Of a stretch of 64,000 bases of DNA, positions 42,186-52,500 are shown one piece after another. The DNA is taken from positions 372,001 to 436,000 of the forward strand of contig NZ_LQXM01000030.1 in NCBI RefSeq assembly GCF_001648555.1, written 5' to 3'. Source of the DNA: Rossellomorea aquimaris TF-12 (GTDB lineage Bacteria > Bacillota > Bacilli > Bacillales > Bacillaceae_B). The translations under genes and the position numbers were made by a program. Positions within the stretch are counted from its first letter, which is position 1; each line of letters starts with the position of its first letter. The notes beneath the pieces are model-generated. The model was given only the letters and a program-made list of their open reading frames with translations. It searched no databases and was not told the DNA's origin.

Positions 42186-43529
42186 TTATTTTATTAGGAG
42201 GGTTGTGATCGAATGGGCAGGAAGCAGAGTATTTATTCTTCCTTCCGAACACATAAGTGATGTCGTTTGCTCTTCATCTGTCTCATTCATCATTACAACA
42301 ACAATCTCTCCGTCTACATTTTCAAAGGCTGTTACAAGAATGCTTTCAACTGGAACATGGCATGAAATCCTTCTTGCCCCCGCCTTAATATACTTACTGA
42401 AATGTCCAATATAGTAGTAGGAGCTATTATAGTGTACTTGATCCTTCTCCGTATCGACAATAATGGGGGCATCACAGAAATTCCCTACATGGTTGGGTCC
42501 ACCGTGCTCGTTTAACACCAGGTTCCAATCAATCCATGCTTCAAGGTAATTGTTCAAATCACCCATAATATTTCTGCCATAACGCTCGCCCGTATGCCAA
42601 GCTCCTAATTGGACTCCACCTTCTATGCACCCTTCCGTAAAAATTAAATGCTTACTCGGAAAGGCATGATGGACTTTAGAAAGATTTTCAAACTCTTCCG
42701 ATACATACCAGTGGACACCCGTTCCCCAGACATACTTAGCTGCCTCAGGATCAGATAACACAGTAGAAGCACGCTCAAACACAACATCGCGATTATGATC
42801 CCAAATAATCACCTTAACATCCTCATACCCATTTTTTTCGAGGGACGGACCTAGGTAATTTTTGATGAAATCTCTCTCTTCTTCTGCTGAATATAAACAA
42901 GAATCCCACACCTGCTTTGCTTCAGGCTCATTCTGAATGGTAATACCCCAAATTGGGATTCCCTCTTCTTCCATAGCATGGATATATTTTGAGTAGTACT
43001 CTGCCCATAGAGACTGATATTCAGGTAACAGCTTCCCACCATGATTCATTTCACAGTTTGTTTTCATCCAAGATGGCGGACTCCATGGTGAAGAAACAAT
43101 GGTTACATCCTCACCCGCTACCTTCATGGCATCCTTGATAAGAGGAATAACCAACTTCCTCTCCCGTTCTATGGAGAAACTCTCTAAAGAAGTATCCTTC
43201 TCTTCTACATAAGTGTAGTTTCCTAAAGAAAAATCACAGCTATTAATATGCGTTCTTCCCAATCGATAGCCTAACCCTTCCTTTGGGTCAAAGTAAGAGT
43301 GGATGATTTCGTCTCTTTTTTCAGGACTGATCAAAGAAAGCGAATGAGCTGCTGCCTCAGTAAAAGCGCCACCAAATCCAAGCATTTCCTGATATTTCTG
43401 CTGTTCATCCAGCTTAATTACGATAGATGAAGATTGAGCCTCTGTACCGAATGTGAGTGGTTCTTTTATTGCGAACCGATCTCCAGTGTCTTTTGTTGTT
43501 TGAATCACTTGCACTTTCTTCTTAATCAC
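42186..43529 (-). CDS. Glycoside hydrolase family 30 enzyme
   Basis: A 447-residue cytosolic GH30 enzyme (beta-glucosidase, glucosylceramidase or beta-1,6-glucanase activities occur in the family). MLGFGGAFTEAAAHSL (about residue 49) is the conserved start of the barrel; the acid/base Glu is in WGITIQNEPE and the nucleophile Glu in KHLIFTEGC. SSPWSPPSWMKTN is also typical. With no signal peptide it acts on imported oligosaccharides. GTG start overlapping the GH1 stop (GTGA). The 12-mer repeat lies inside the gene (42841-42852), encoding part of NYLGPSLEK. Confidence 0.9.
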   Translation of the reverse strand: MIKKKVQVIQTTKDTGDRFAIKEPLTFGTEAQSSSIVIKLDEQQKYQEMLGFGGAFTEAAAHSLSLISPEKRDEIIHSYFDPKEGLGYRLGRTHINSCDFSLGNYTYVEEKDTSLESFSIERERKLVIPLIKDAMKVAGEDVTIVSSPWSPPSWMKTNCEMNHGGKLLPEYQSLWAEYYSKYIHAMEEEGIPIWGITIQNEPEAKQVWDSCLYSAEEERDFIKNYLGPSLEKNGYEDVKVIIWDHNRDVVFERASTVLSDPEAAKYVWGTGVHWYVSEEFENLSKVHHAFPSKHLIFTEGCIEGGVQLGAWHTGERYGRNIMGDLNNYLEAWIDWNLVLNEHGGPNHVGNFCDAPIIVDTEKDQVHYNSSYYYIGHFSKYIKAGARRISCHVPVESILVTAFENVDGEIVVVMMNETDEEQTTSLMCSEGRINTLLPAHSITTLLIK

Positions 43530-44893
43530 TTTGTTACTCCTTCATGATCTTCGTAAATGGAATGAGCCTTTTTGTGATCTCTGATGATTTCAGCATATCG
43601 ATATGCGCTGTCTTTCCAGATTCTTTCTTGTGTATCAAAATCAATATAAAGTATACCGAATCGTTTATCGTACCCGAAGCTCCATTCGAAGTTATCCATA
43701 AGAGACCATAAATAGTACCCTTGGATGTTCATTCCATCCTTATTCAATTCAGAAACGGCTTGAAGATGTTGTTCTACATATTCCACTCGCTCTTGGTCAT
43801 GTACTCTCCCGTTCTCCAAAACATCATCAAATGCTGCTCCGTTTTCTGTAATAAAGATTGGAAGGTCCGTATACTCTTTTCTCAAACGACGAATTAAGTC
43901 TTTGAACTCATTAGGTGCAATGTCCCAACCCATTCCCGTCTTCTTATAATCTGAATGTGCTCCTCTATGTAAGAAGTCATTAGCAGCACTAAACTCTACA
44001 AGTCCACGGCTATAAAAATTGATCCCAAAAAAATCACATTCTGTTGAAATGAGTTCCATATCACCTGCATGAATGAAATCATAAGAATGGACGTATTTAG
44101 AGAATAGGTTCATCATATCCACCGGGTAACTCCCTTTAAATACCGGATCGAGGAACCAACGATTTGAATATCCATCCGCATTGTTTGCTGCAAGTTGATC
44201 ATTATAGGAATGGCTGTTTGGATAGATTGGAGAAAGATTCAACGTAATCCCAATATCAGTCTTTGATTTAAGCTCTTCCTTTAATAACTTAACCGCTTTC
44301 CCGTGAGACACCAGCATATGGTGAACCGCTTTTACTGCTTCATCTAAATTTGTATGTCCCGGGGCATGCACTCCCTGATGATAGCCAAGAAAGCCTGCAC
44401 ACCAAGGTTCATTATGAGTGATCCAAGAATCGATTTCTGCATCTAGCTCGGTAAAACAAACCCTTGCGTAGTCTACAAACCAGTCAACTGAATCTCGGTT
44501 GACCCATCCTCCTTCCTCATGTGCCCATAAAGGAAGATCCCAGTGATACAGCGTTACAGCCGGCTTAATTCCTGCTTCTTTCAATTCGCGTATTAGCTTC
44601 TTATAAAAATCCATTCCCTCTGGATTGTACTTTCCTTTTTCCGGGAAAATTCTTGGCCACGCAATAGAGAATCGATAGGTATCTACTCCAAGACGTTTAA
44701 TATGTTGGATGTCCTCTTCATAACGATGATAATGATCGCAAGCTACATCTCCATTGTGTTGCTTATATACTTTCCCTGGAATATCACAAAACATATCCCA
44801 GATGGAAGGTGTTCTTCCACCTTCTTTATGAGCTCCTTCAATTTGATACGAAGAAGTTGCTGTGCCAAAAACGAATGTTTTATCAAAATTCAT
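43526..44893 (-). CDS. Family 1 beta-glucosidase
   Basis: A 455-residue GH1 enzyme. FVFGTATSSYQIEGA is the N-terminal signature, HNEPW carries the acid/base Glu (about residue 165) and FITENGAAF the nucleophile (about 355). The non-PTS ABC importer next door means the substrate arrives unphosphorylated, so this should be a plain beta-glucosidase rather than a 6-phospho enzyme. Intracellular. It lies between malG-like and GH30 genes, with gaps of 15 and -4 nt. Confidence 0.93.
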   Translation of the reverse strand: MNFDKTFVFGTATSSYQIEGAHKEGGRTPSIWDMFCDIPGKVYKQHNGDVACDHYHRYEEDIQHIKRLGVDTYRFSIAWPRIFPEKGKYNPEGMDFYKKLIRELKEAGIKPAVTLYHWDLPLWAHEEGGWVNRDSVDWFVDYARVCFTELDAEIDSWITHNEPWCAGFLGYHQGVHAPGHTNLDEAVKAVHHMLVSHGKAVKLLKEELKSKTDIGITLNLSPIYPNSHSYNDQLAANNADGYSNRWFLDPVFKGSYPVDMMNLFSKYVHSYDFIHAGDMELISTECDFFGINFYSRGLVEFSAANDFLHRGAHSDYKKTGMGWDIAPNEFKDLIRRLRKEYTDLPIFITENGAAFDDVLENGRVHDQERVEYVEQHLQAVSELNKDGMNIQGYYLWSLMDNFEWSFGYDKRFGILYIDFDTQERIWKDSAYRYAEIIRDHKKAHSIYEDHEGVTK

Positions 44894-44908
44894 AGTTGTT
44901 CCTCTCCC

Positions 44909-45826
44909 CTATTCCTTAATTGACCCTGCTGAAATACTGTTTACGATATATTTTGATAAGAATAAAAATGCAATCATGATTGGTACAACTGAAATAGCAA
45001 TACCTAAATACATTGAGCCTAAGTTTTGAGCTACTTGAGAACCTTTTAAGAAGCCCATCAACACTGGTAAGGTGTACTTTTCAGGTGAAAATAAGATCAC
45101 TAAAGGCATAATGTAGTTATTCCAAGACCCGATAAATGTAAAGATGGACATGGTTGCAACTGCTGGCATCATGATGGGTATGCCGACAGTATGAAAAATT
45201 TTGAATTCACTCGCCCCATCAATTCTAGCTGCTTCAATCAGACTGGGATGTAATGTTGTCTGAATATATTGTCTAAGAAAGAAGACCACGAAGGGACTAG
45301 CAATCGTTGGAACGATTAAAGGAATAAACGTGTCTAAAATCCCTAGTGTTTTACTTAACTCATAAAAACCAATCAGGCCCAGCTGACCTGGAACCATCAT
45401 CATGACAAGCATGAATACAAATAAGAAGTTCTTCCCTTTAAATGTATAAAAAGCAAATCCATAGGCTGTCAGGGCTGAGAAATAGCCAGATAAAACCGTG
45501 ACTAAAACAGAAATAATTAAACTGTTTTTAAATCCCGTCCAAATATTCACGTATTCCATCATGTTCGTGTAGTTTTCTACTAAAGAACTTCCCGGAATCA
45601 GCGTGAAACCAGTCAGGATTGCTTCATTTGAACGTGTAGCATTGACTAACATCATTAAAAAGGGAATAAAACAGATGATGGCCAGCATGCATAATGAACC
45701 ATATATAACCGCTTTTACCATCATGCTTCTTCTTTTTAACTTTGATTCATGTGGTAAAAGAGTTGGTTTTGACTTTGGTAACTTACTATTTTCTATATTT
45801 TTTTCAACTGCTGTTCTTCCTAACAT
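44909..45826 (-). CDS. Sugar ABC transporter permease (MalG type)
   Basis: A 305-residue inner-membrane permease with six helices and a longer cytosolic N terminus. The EAA loop, which contacts the ATPase, is EAARIDGASEFKIFHTVGIP (about residue 200). It forms the channel with the MalF-type partner, 3 nt upstream. No ATPase gene is in the operon. Confidence 0.92.
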   Translation of the reverse strand: MLGRTAVEKNIENSKLPKSKPTLLPHESKLKRRSMMVKAVIYGSLCMLAIICFIPFLMMLVNATRSNEAILTGFTLIPGSSLVENYTNMMEYVNIWTGFKNSLIISVLVTVLSGYFSALTAYGFAFYTFKGKNFLFVFMLVMMMVPGQLGLIGFYELSKTLGILDTFIPLIVPTIASPFVVFFLRQYIQTTLHPSLIEAARIDGASEFKIFHTVGIPIMMPAVATMSIFTFIGSWNNYIMPLVILFSPEKYTLPVLMGFLKGSQVAQNLGSMYLGIAISVVPIMIAFLFLSKYIVNSISAGSIKE

Positions 45827-45829
45827 GAT

Positions 45830-46729
45830 TTACACCCGCCTTGGTTGTTTGCGATTATTTCCATACATTCCTTTAAAAATAACTGCTGAGAAAATTAAAG
45901 TAATGACGAACAATCCATATGCCACTGCAGATGCGTAGCCATAATTGTTATATTTAAATGCTTGATTGTATAAGTAAAGAACCATCGTGTTAAGCGAACC
46001 ATCTGGTGATCCGATTCCATCTGTTATCAGCATTGGTAAATCAAATAATTGGAGACCACCTATTAAAGAAGTGATCATGATATAAAGTAAAATAGGCTTT
46101 AATAGAGGAAGCGTGATTTTGGTAAACGTCTGCCAACGATTGGCTCCATCAATTAATGCAGCTTCATAGTAATCCTTCGAAATTCCAGATACCCCAGCCA
46201 TCACAACAATAAAAGAATGACCAAACCACATCCATGTCAGAATTAATGATACGGATAGTTGAGCTGTTGCAGGTTCGTTTAACCAATTTATTGGATCTGA
46301 AATAAGCCCTATTTTTAATAGAAGCATATTCAATGATCCATGCTGCCAATCTAATAAAATACCAAATAATAAAGCAACCGAGCTAATCGTGATCAGATTA
46401 GGTAAATAAAAGATAGACCTGAAGAAAGGCAATCCCCTTAACTTCATTCTCATATCCGAAAAGATTAATGCTAGAATAAGAGCTAAACCAATTTGTAACG
46501 CGAAATTTATCCCCCAAATTTTCCATGTATTAACAAATGCTTCTACAAAATAAGTATCCGTTAGCAAACGTGTATAGTTAGCCAGTCCTACTACCTCAGC
46601 AACTCCACTGCCAGAATAGTTCGTAAAGCTATAGTAGAAAGTAAGCGCTACAGGATAAATACTAAATATTAAAAAGATAATCCAAAATGGGGCAATAAAA
46701 ATGTAACCGTATCGGTTTAATTTACTCAT
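45830..46729 (-). CDS. Sugar ABC transporter permease (MalF type)
   Basis: A 299-residue permease with six helices. The start FIAPFWIIFLIFSIYPVALT and the EAA loop EAALIDGANRWQTFTKITLP (about residue 188) are clear. It is separated from the binding-protein gene by about 150 nt containing two hairpins, which fits the usual excess of binding protein over permease. Confidence 0.92.
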   Translation of the reverse strand: MSKLNRYGYIFIAPFWIIFLIFSIYPVALTFYYSFTNYSGSGVAEVVGLANYTRLLTDTYFVEAFVNTWKIWGINFALQIGLALILALIFSDMRMKLRGLPFFRSIFYLPNLITISSVALLFGILLDWQHGSLNMLLLKIGLISDPINWLNEPATAQLSVSLILTWMWFGHSFIVVMAGVSGISKDYYEAALIDGANRWQTFTKITLPLLKPILLYIMITSLIGGLQLFDLPMLITDGIGSPDGSLNTMVLYLYNQAFKYNNYGYASAVAYGLFVITLIFSAVIFKGMYGNNRKQPRRV

Positions 46730-46765
46730 ATCCCCTTCCTCCTTCGAATAACGAATTTAGCAAGG

Positions 46766-46788
46766 GGCTGTCTTTCATTTAGACAGCC
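46766..46788 (-). terminator. Intercistronic stem-loop before the permease genes
   Basis: GGCTGTCT and AGACAGCC form an 8-bp stem around a 7-nt loop, lacking a long T tract. Likely partial terminator or 3' stabiliser in the operon. Confidence 0.55.
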
Positions 46789-46828
46789 TTACTTGCTCTT
46801 TTTATAAGACTCATAACCTTTGAGACAG

Positions 46829-46860
46829 GTGAAGTTGATCTCAACTCCAATCAACTTCAC
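46829..46860. repeat. 11-bp stem-loop related to the GC-rich repeat ends
   Basis: GTGAAGTTGAT and ATCAACTTCAC are perfect arms. The minus strand contains AGTTGATTGGAG, shared with the collapsed copy at 41960. It may stabilise the 3' end of the binding-protein message. Confidence 0.5.
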
Positions 46861-46877
46861 TTTTTTATTAATCTAAA

Positions 46878-48197
46878 TTATTTTTTTGGTACTTTTAAAT
46901 CCGGATATGCATTCTGTGCTTTTTGGTAAAATTCCTTAATGGCATCATCCTTGGATTTCTTACCATCTACATATTGCTGAACTGCATTACCGTAGAAAGT
47001 ATCAAGCTGTTGATCATACTTCGTTACAATTCCTGGTTCAATTTCTTTAGCTTGCTCCAGGAAGAACTGATAGTTATTTTGTCCACCAAGAAATTCATCA
47101 CTGAAGTCATCTTTAATGGCATTTGTTACAGGCAGGTAAGAAAGAACATCTCCTGTTTCTTTCGCCCATTCAGTTAAGAACTCATCGTCTTGAGTCATCA
47201 TTTTCACAAAGTCGTACGCAAGTTCTTTATTTTCTGATTTGTTATAAACTCCAAGCCATGTTCCACCCCAGAAATAAGGACTTGGTCCATTCGTTACAGC
47301 CCAATCGCCAGAAGAATCTTTAACATTTGTTTTTAGAACACTATGTAATCCCCAAGTAGGAAGTACATAAGAGAAAACCTGTGTTTCTTGTTCCTTACCA
47401 TCTTCTTTTACTTTAATTGGCTTATCCATAGCTTCAAACCAAGACGGAGACCATTCAGGAGCTAAAGCTGTATAGCTGTTTTCTCTTAATTTTTTTGCAT
47501 AATCTAAAAATTCGATTTTCTGATCAGTCAGTTTTAACTCATTATCTTCGTTCACCCAAGGCTGTGGGTTATCTCCTTGTGCGAACCAACGGATAGAACC
47601 TTCATCTGGAAACATTCTGTATCCTTTTTCTTTCATCTTTTCAGATACTTCAAATACTTTATCCATAGAACTAAGCATATTACCTATTTCAGTAGGGTCA
47701 TCTGTTCCTAAAACTTCTTTGGCAATGCTTCTCTTATAGAAGAGACCACCAGGTGTTGTTTGCCAAGAAAGAGCTCGAACATTTCCGTCTTGATCTTTTC
47801 CTAAATCAAATACATAAGGAACATATTTATCAGCAATATCATTTACATTATAAGGATCTTCGGATAAATTCTCCCAATAACCTGCATCAACCCATTGCTT
47901 TAGGAAAGCAATTTCGCCGGTAAATACATCGGGTGCACCTACGCCACTTTCAAGAACAGGCTTTAATTTTGTTGGATAGTCCGCAATAGGAACAATCGTT
48001 AATTCAACCTTTACACCATTCTTTTCTTCAAAAGTCGTAATTGGTTTTTTCAACTCATCTGTAAATGACCAAACCTTTAAATCTACCTTTTTCTTGTCAG
48101 ATTTAGAATCACCAGATGTTTTTGAATCACCAGAACAAGCTGCAAGTACCCCAAACACCAATACAAATGCCATAAATAAACTTAAAACTTTTTTCAT
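46878..48197 (-). CDS. Sugar-binding lipoprotein of an ABC transporter
   Basis: A 439-residue extracellular solute-binding protein, family 1. Signal peptide with lipobox VLAAC, Cys21 being the lipidated residue, then a Ser/Lys-rich linker. The mature domain begins VDLKVWSFTDELKKP. It should capture a beta-gluco-oligosaccharide for the MalFG-type permease; the sugar is inferred from the GH1 and GH30 genes downstream. First structural gene after the LacI regulator, with an operator-embedded promoter. Confidence 0.92.
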   Translation of the reverse strand: MKKVLSLFMAFVLVFGVLAACSGDSKTSGDSKSDKKKVDLKVWSFTDELKKPITTFEEKNGVKVELTIVPIADYPTKLKPVLESGVGAPDVFTGEIAFLKQWVDAGYWENLSEDPYNVNDIADKYVPYVFDLGKDQDGNVRALSWQTTPGGLFYKRSIAKEVLGTDDPTEIGNMLSSMDKVFEVSEKMKEKGYRMFPDEGSIRWFAQGDNPQPWVNEDNELKLTDQKIEFLDYAKKLRENSYTALAPEWSPSWFEAMDKPIKVKEDGKEQETQVFSYVLPTWGLHSVLKTNVKDSSGDWAVTNGPSPYFWGGTWLGVYNKSENKELAYDFVKMMTQDDEFLTEWAKETGDVLSYLPVTNAIKDDFSDEFLGGQNNYQFFLEQAKEIEPGIVTKYDQQLDTFYGNAVQQYVDGKKSKDDAIKEFYQKAQNAYPDLKVPKK

Positions 48198-48224
48198 GGA
48201 ATTTCCTCCTAATGGTTTTATATA

Positions 48225-48253
48225 TATATATTACGAAAGCGGTTTCGTATTAA
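48225..48253 (-). promoter_or_regulatory. Operon promoter with a LacI operator in the spacer
   Basis: TTAATA, 17 nt, TATATA on the minus strand. The spacer contains the palindrome ACGAAAGCGGTTTCGT (48233-48248), so regulator binding would directly block polymerase. Confidence 0.65.
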
Positions 48254-48272
48254 GTTAAATAAAAAATGCCTG

Positions 48273-48294
48273 TTTTCGAAACCGGTTTCGAAAA
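48273..48294. promoter_or_regulatory. LacI-family operator upstream of the sugar operon
   Basis: A 22-bp perfect palindrome TTTTCGAAACCGG/CCGGTTTCGAAAA, 43 bp from the spacer operator (centre to centre), allowing looping by a tetramer or cooperative binding. Confidence 0.75.
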
Positions 48295-48306
48295 TACCAA
48301 AAAAAA

Positions 48307-49332
48307 TTAGTTTCTTTTTTCTTTTTTCAAGCTTGTACAAGATTCTCTAATCATAAGTTCTACTGGGACAACCTCAGTAATCTTCACTTTCTGTTTTTGT
48401 AAAATTTGATGCATTAACAGCTTAGCAGCTTTAGTCCCTATAAGATCAGTATCTTGCCTTATAGTAGTAAGCTTCGGTGTAATATAACTGGACATTTCAA
48501 TATCATCATAACCAACGATTGAAATATCTTCTGGCACTCTTAATCCTTGTTCCTTTATGGCTTCTATTGCTCCAATAGCCATATGATCCCCTGCTACAAA
48601 TACTGCAGTGGGCTTATCCTTTAGAGTAAGCAGCTTCTTCATTGCTTCCTTACCTTCTTGAATGGAAAACATCCCTGCTTCTACAATGTATTCTTGTGGA
48701 ATTGGAAGATTTAATCCCTTCATTGCCTGAGAATATCCTTTAATTCTTTCAGCACCAGCATCAATCATAGAGTCTCCGGCAATATGAGCAATCTTTGTGT
48801 GGCCAAGAGTATGTAGATAGTTAACGGCAAGATTCCCGCCCTCAATGTTATCGGAATAAACAACACTGCAATTCTGATTGTTCATATCGATTACGACTAT
48901 CGGCACACTGCTATTAATCATATCCTGCACCTGTGGATCATGAGGATCGGAACAAATCACAACTATGCCATCAACGGCACGATAAAGAAAATGTTCTAGA
49001 TAGCTAGTATCACGGTTTCTGAGATTACGAGATGCGAAAATGAGATCGTAGCCTTCACGCTCTGCATTTTTCCTGAAACTTTCAATAATGGCACTAAAAA
49101 ACGGATGCTTCATCCCAACTTCATTCGCCTCAGAAAACATCACACCTATTGTCCAAGACTTTTTAGTAGAAAGGGATTGGGCATGAGCATTTGGTAAATA
49201 TCCCAAATCTGCTGCTGCCTGTAGAATTTTCTTCTTCGTCTTTTCACTAACATCTGTGTAATTATTTAGAGCTTTAGAAACTGTCGTACTTGAAAATCCA
49301 GTCTTTCTAGCTAAATCATAGATAGTTACCAT
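48307..49332 (-). CDS. LacI family transcriptional regulator of the beta-glucoside locus
   Basis: A 341-residue repressor. Helix-turn-helix at residues 2-25 (TIYDLARKTGFSSTTVSKAL) with the hinge LPNAHAQSL, then a periplasmic-binding-protein-like effector domain (about 60-335). The start at 49332 is set by GAGGAG 6 nt upstream; the longer frame has no ribosome site and would run into the promoter. Three similar palindromes in the flanking promoters suggest it represses itself and the transport operon. No clear terminator lies after it, so read-through into the operon is possible. Confidence 0.92.
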   Translation of the reverse strand: MVTIYDLARKTGFSSTTVSKALNNYTDVSEKTKKKILQAAADLGYLPNAHAQSLSTKKSWTIGVMFSEANEVGMKHPFFSAIIESFRKNAEREGYDLIFASRNLRNRDTSYLEHFLYRAVDGIVVICSDPHDPQVQDMINSSVPIVVIDMNNQNCSVVYSDNIEGGNLAVNYLHTLGHTKIAHIAGDSMIDAGAERIKGYSQAMKGLNLPIPQEYIVEAGMFSIQEGKEAMKKLLTLKDKPTAVFVAGDHMAIGAIEAIKEQGLRVPEDISIVGYDDIEMSSYITPKLTTIRQDTDLIGTKAAKLLMHQILQKQKVKITEVVPVELMIRESCTSLKKEKRN

Positions 49333-49349
49333 TGTGATCTCCTCTTTAT

Positions 49350-49363
49350 CGAAAGCGCTTTCG
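49350..49363. promoter_or_regulatory. LacI-family operator at its own transcription start
   Basis: The perfect palindrome CGAAAGCGCTTTCG lies just downstream of the lacI-type gene's -10 box; autorepression is likely. Confidence 0.75.
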
Positions 49364-49371
49364 TTAAAATT

Positions 49372-49400
49372 ATTATATCCTAGACATTGTATTGAATCAA
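49372..49400 (-). promoter_or_regulatory. Sigma-A promoter of the LacI-family gene
   Basis: TTGATT, a 17-nt spacer, TATAAT on the minus strand. Confidence 0.8.
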
Positions 49401-49543
49401 TATAATTTTTAGAAAATTTAATGTTAGATTGAGAGAGAAACCATTGTACTTTTTTCATACTTCTCTATTGAATGAAAAGCTTTCATAAAAGGCTTCTATA
49501 TTCAGCTATAGTAGTTACTCAGTTAAATAGATTAAAAGTTTAC

Positions 49544-49576
49544 AAAAAAAGCAGCCCTCCTCAGGGCTGCTTTTTT
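49544..49576 (-). terminator. Intrinsic terminator of the RND efflux gene
   Basis: AAAAAAGCAGCCCT, loop CCTC, AGGGCTGCTTTTTT; strong on both strands. Confidence 0.92.
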
Positions 49577-49581
49577 CCACT

Positions 49582-52500
49582 CTATTCTTTTACTACTTTA
49601 CGTCGAGTTAATTTCCCTTTTATTTTCATTAACACTTCATACACGATTGGGACTACCACAAGAGTTAATAACGTTGAGCTTGTGAGACCACCAATAACGG
49701 TTACACCAAGACCTTTTGAAATCAGTCCACTTCCTTCCAAACCAAGTGCTAGAGGGAATAGTGCTCCGATCGTAGCGATGGCCGTCATCAAGATTGGACG
49801 AAGGCGAGTAACTCCCGCTTCCAATAAGGCTTCTCTCGTTGATAATCCTTCTTTCTCTTTATGGATAACACGATCAACCAGGACAATGGCATTTGTTACA
49901 ACAATACCAATCAGCATAAGAGCTCCAATCATTGATGAGATACTGATTGTTTCGCCAGCAATTAGTAATCCTACTAACGCACCGATAATCGTAAATGGTA
50001 AGGAGAATAAAATCGCAAATGGTGCAAGTCCCCCACCGAAAGTAATCACGAGAATCAAGTAAACAATGGCGATGGCTGCCAGCATAGCTAAACCTAATTG
50101 AGTAAATGATTCTTGAATATCCTCTGTTACTCCACCCATGTCTACCGTTACTCCGGATGGTAAATCCATTTCTTTAACCTTTTTTTGAACATCCGCAGAT
50201 GCTTTTGATACATCATCAGTCTTTAATTCTCCACTCACTTGAGCAAAAACTTTTCCGTCTCTTCTTGAAACCGTATCTGATGTTTTTCCTTCTTTTACTT
50301 CTACAACCTCTTTAATCGGAACTTCCATTCCCAATGGAGATTGAATGGTTTTGTCTGTTAAATCTTCGATACTTTCGTAGCTTTCTTTTTCAACGTCAAG
50401 ATATACGTTTACTTCTTCACCATCTTTTTCAATAGTGGTTAAGACTGGACGTTGGCGAGTTTGACTAAGCTCCATGGCAATTTGACCCGCTGTTAAACCA
50501 AGCTCACTTAGCTTTTCTTGATCCGCGATAAATGAATATTCATCATAGGATTCAGAAATGCTCGATCCGACTTTCTTGAAATCTTTATTTTCTTCCATCA
50601 TAGATTGAACTTCTTTTACGACTGGTTCAATTTCTTTAAGGGTTTCTCCGTAAACATACACAACAATCTCATTACTTCCTGCGCTTGCAGAGAAATCCTG
50701 TGAAGCCCACTCACCAGTATTCGTTGATTCCTGTAAGTCTTTGATTACCTGTTCTTTTTCCTCTGAGAAATTCTCAGTGTCATCACTATATTGCACGTAG
50801 AAAATGGCATTATTCGTGCTTCCTGGACTCATTGGATTCTCTCCACCAACAGAATACTGAATCGTTTCAGCATCCTTGCGTCCTTCGAAGTATTCATTTG
50901 CTTCTTGAGCAATTTTATTAACCTCTTCTTCTGTTTGACCCGGCTCCGGCTTATAAGTTGCCATGACCATCTTCTCTTCATCTGACGGCAGGAAGCTGAC
51001 ACCAATAAGAGGAACTAAGAACAAACTTCCAACCAGCATAGCAATGGCTAGAATAGAGGAAATGATTTTATGGTTTAATGTCCAACTCAAAATACTTCTA
51101 TACCACTTTGCTAAAGTGCTTGGTTTCTCCTTATGCTGTTTCTTTCCAACACCTTGTTTAAACATGGAGTGGGCAAGCATGGGAACGATCGTTACGGCAA
51201 CCAACAATGAAGCCAATAAGGCAAATACAATGGTTAACGCAAATGGAAGGAATAACTCCCCAATCATCCCTTGCACTAATCCTAATGGAAGGAACACTGC
51301 AATAGTTACGATTGTTGAAGACATAATCGGAACAAACATTTCCTTCGTTGCTTCACGAATCAATGCCTTCCCTCGTAGTTCTTCGTCTTTTAACGACATT
51401 CTGCGATAAATATTTTCTACTACGACAATGGAATCATCAATTACACGCCCAATGGCAACCGTCATGGCACCTAAGGTCATAATATTTAATGTGATATCCA
51501 TTTGTTTTAATAACAGAATAGCGATTAATAGTGATAATGGAATGGATACAACTGAGATAATCGTAGATTTTATATCTCGTAAGAAAAGCAAAATAATGAT
51601 GACTGCAAACACGGCACCAAATAACGCTTTATTTAACATAGTGCTTACAGACTCTTCAATAGGCTCTCCTTGGTCAAAGGTAGATATAATTTCTATACCA
51701 TCTAAATCTTTTTCAAACTTTCTTACTTCTTCTTTTACGGCATTCACAACATCCACCGTATTTGCATCTGCTGTTTTCACTACTTGAAGTCCAATAGACT
51801 CAATTCCATTCGTTCTTGAAATGGATTCCGCTTTACCAACTAGTTTAATATCCGCTATATCTGATAACTCAACCGTCGGAATGTTTGGAGATACTGTAGC
51901 TTCCCCACCCGTTTGAGGTGATGGTGGCGTTGTTTGCCCCCCTTGTGAAGGGTTTACCGTGCCTTCCCGATTCATCGAAGGAGTAACAGGTATCTTCACC
52001 TTTTTTAAATCTTCAATACTTGTAATATTTCCATCAATGAGTACCGACTTTTGGGTGTCTTTAAACGTATACAAGCCTAAAGGGGCTGAGATATCTGAAC
52101 CTTTAATCATATTTTTAACAGTTTCTTCAGATAGTCCATATTCAGCCAATTTATCTTGATCAAAGACAAGCTGAGCCTCTTCCATTTCTTGACCTGATAC
52201 TTGAATAGAAGCGACTCCATCTACTCCCTCAAGCTGAGGTACGATGGTTTCTTCAACTGTTGTCGTTAATTGTGATAAGGATTGATCCTCATTCGCTACA
52301 CTAAAAGCAATGACTGGGAAAGCGTTAAAGCTCAGTCTAGAAACATCCGGTTCATTTACGCCTTCTGGAAATGATAGATCAGAAAGTGCTTCTTCTACTT
52401 CTGTTTTAGCTTCATCCATGTCTTTTGAAAATTTATATTCAATTTGAACGGCAGAAGCATTTTGGTAAGAAGTAGAGCTTACAACATTTACTCCATTTAA

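Noticed and set aside
48233-48294. CcpA (cre) catabolite-repression sites
   Set aside because: The palindromes resemble cre, but their perfect symmetry, triplication and position around the adjacent LacI-family gene fit that local regulator better; dual use is not excluded.
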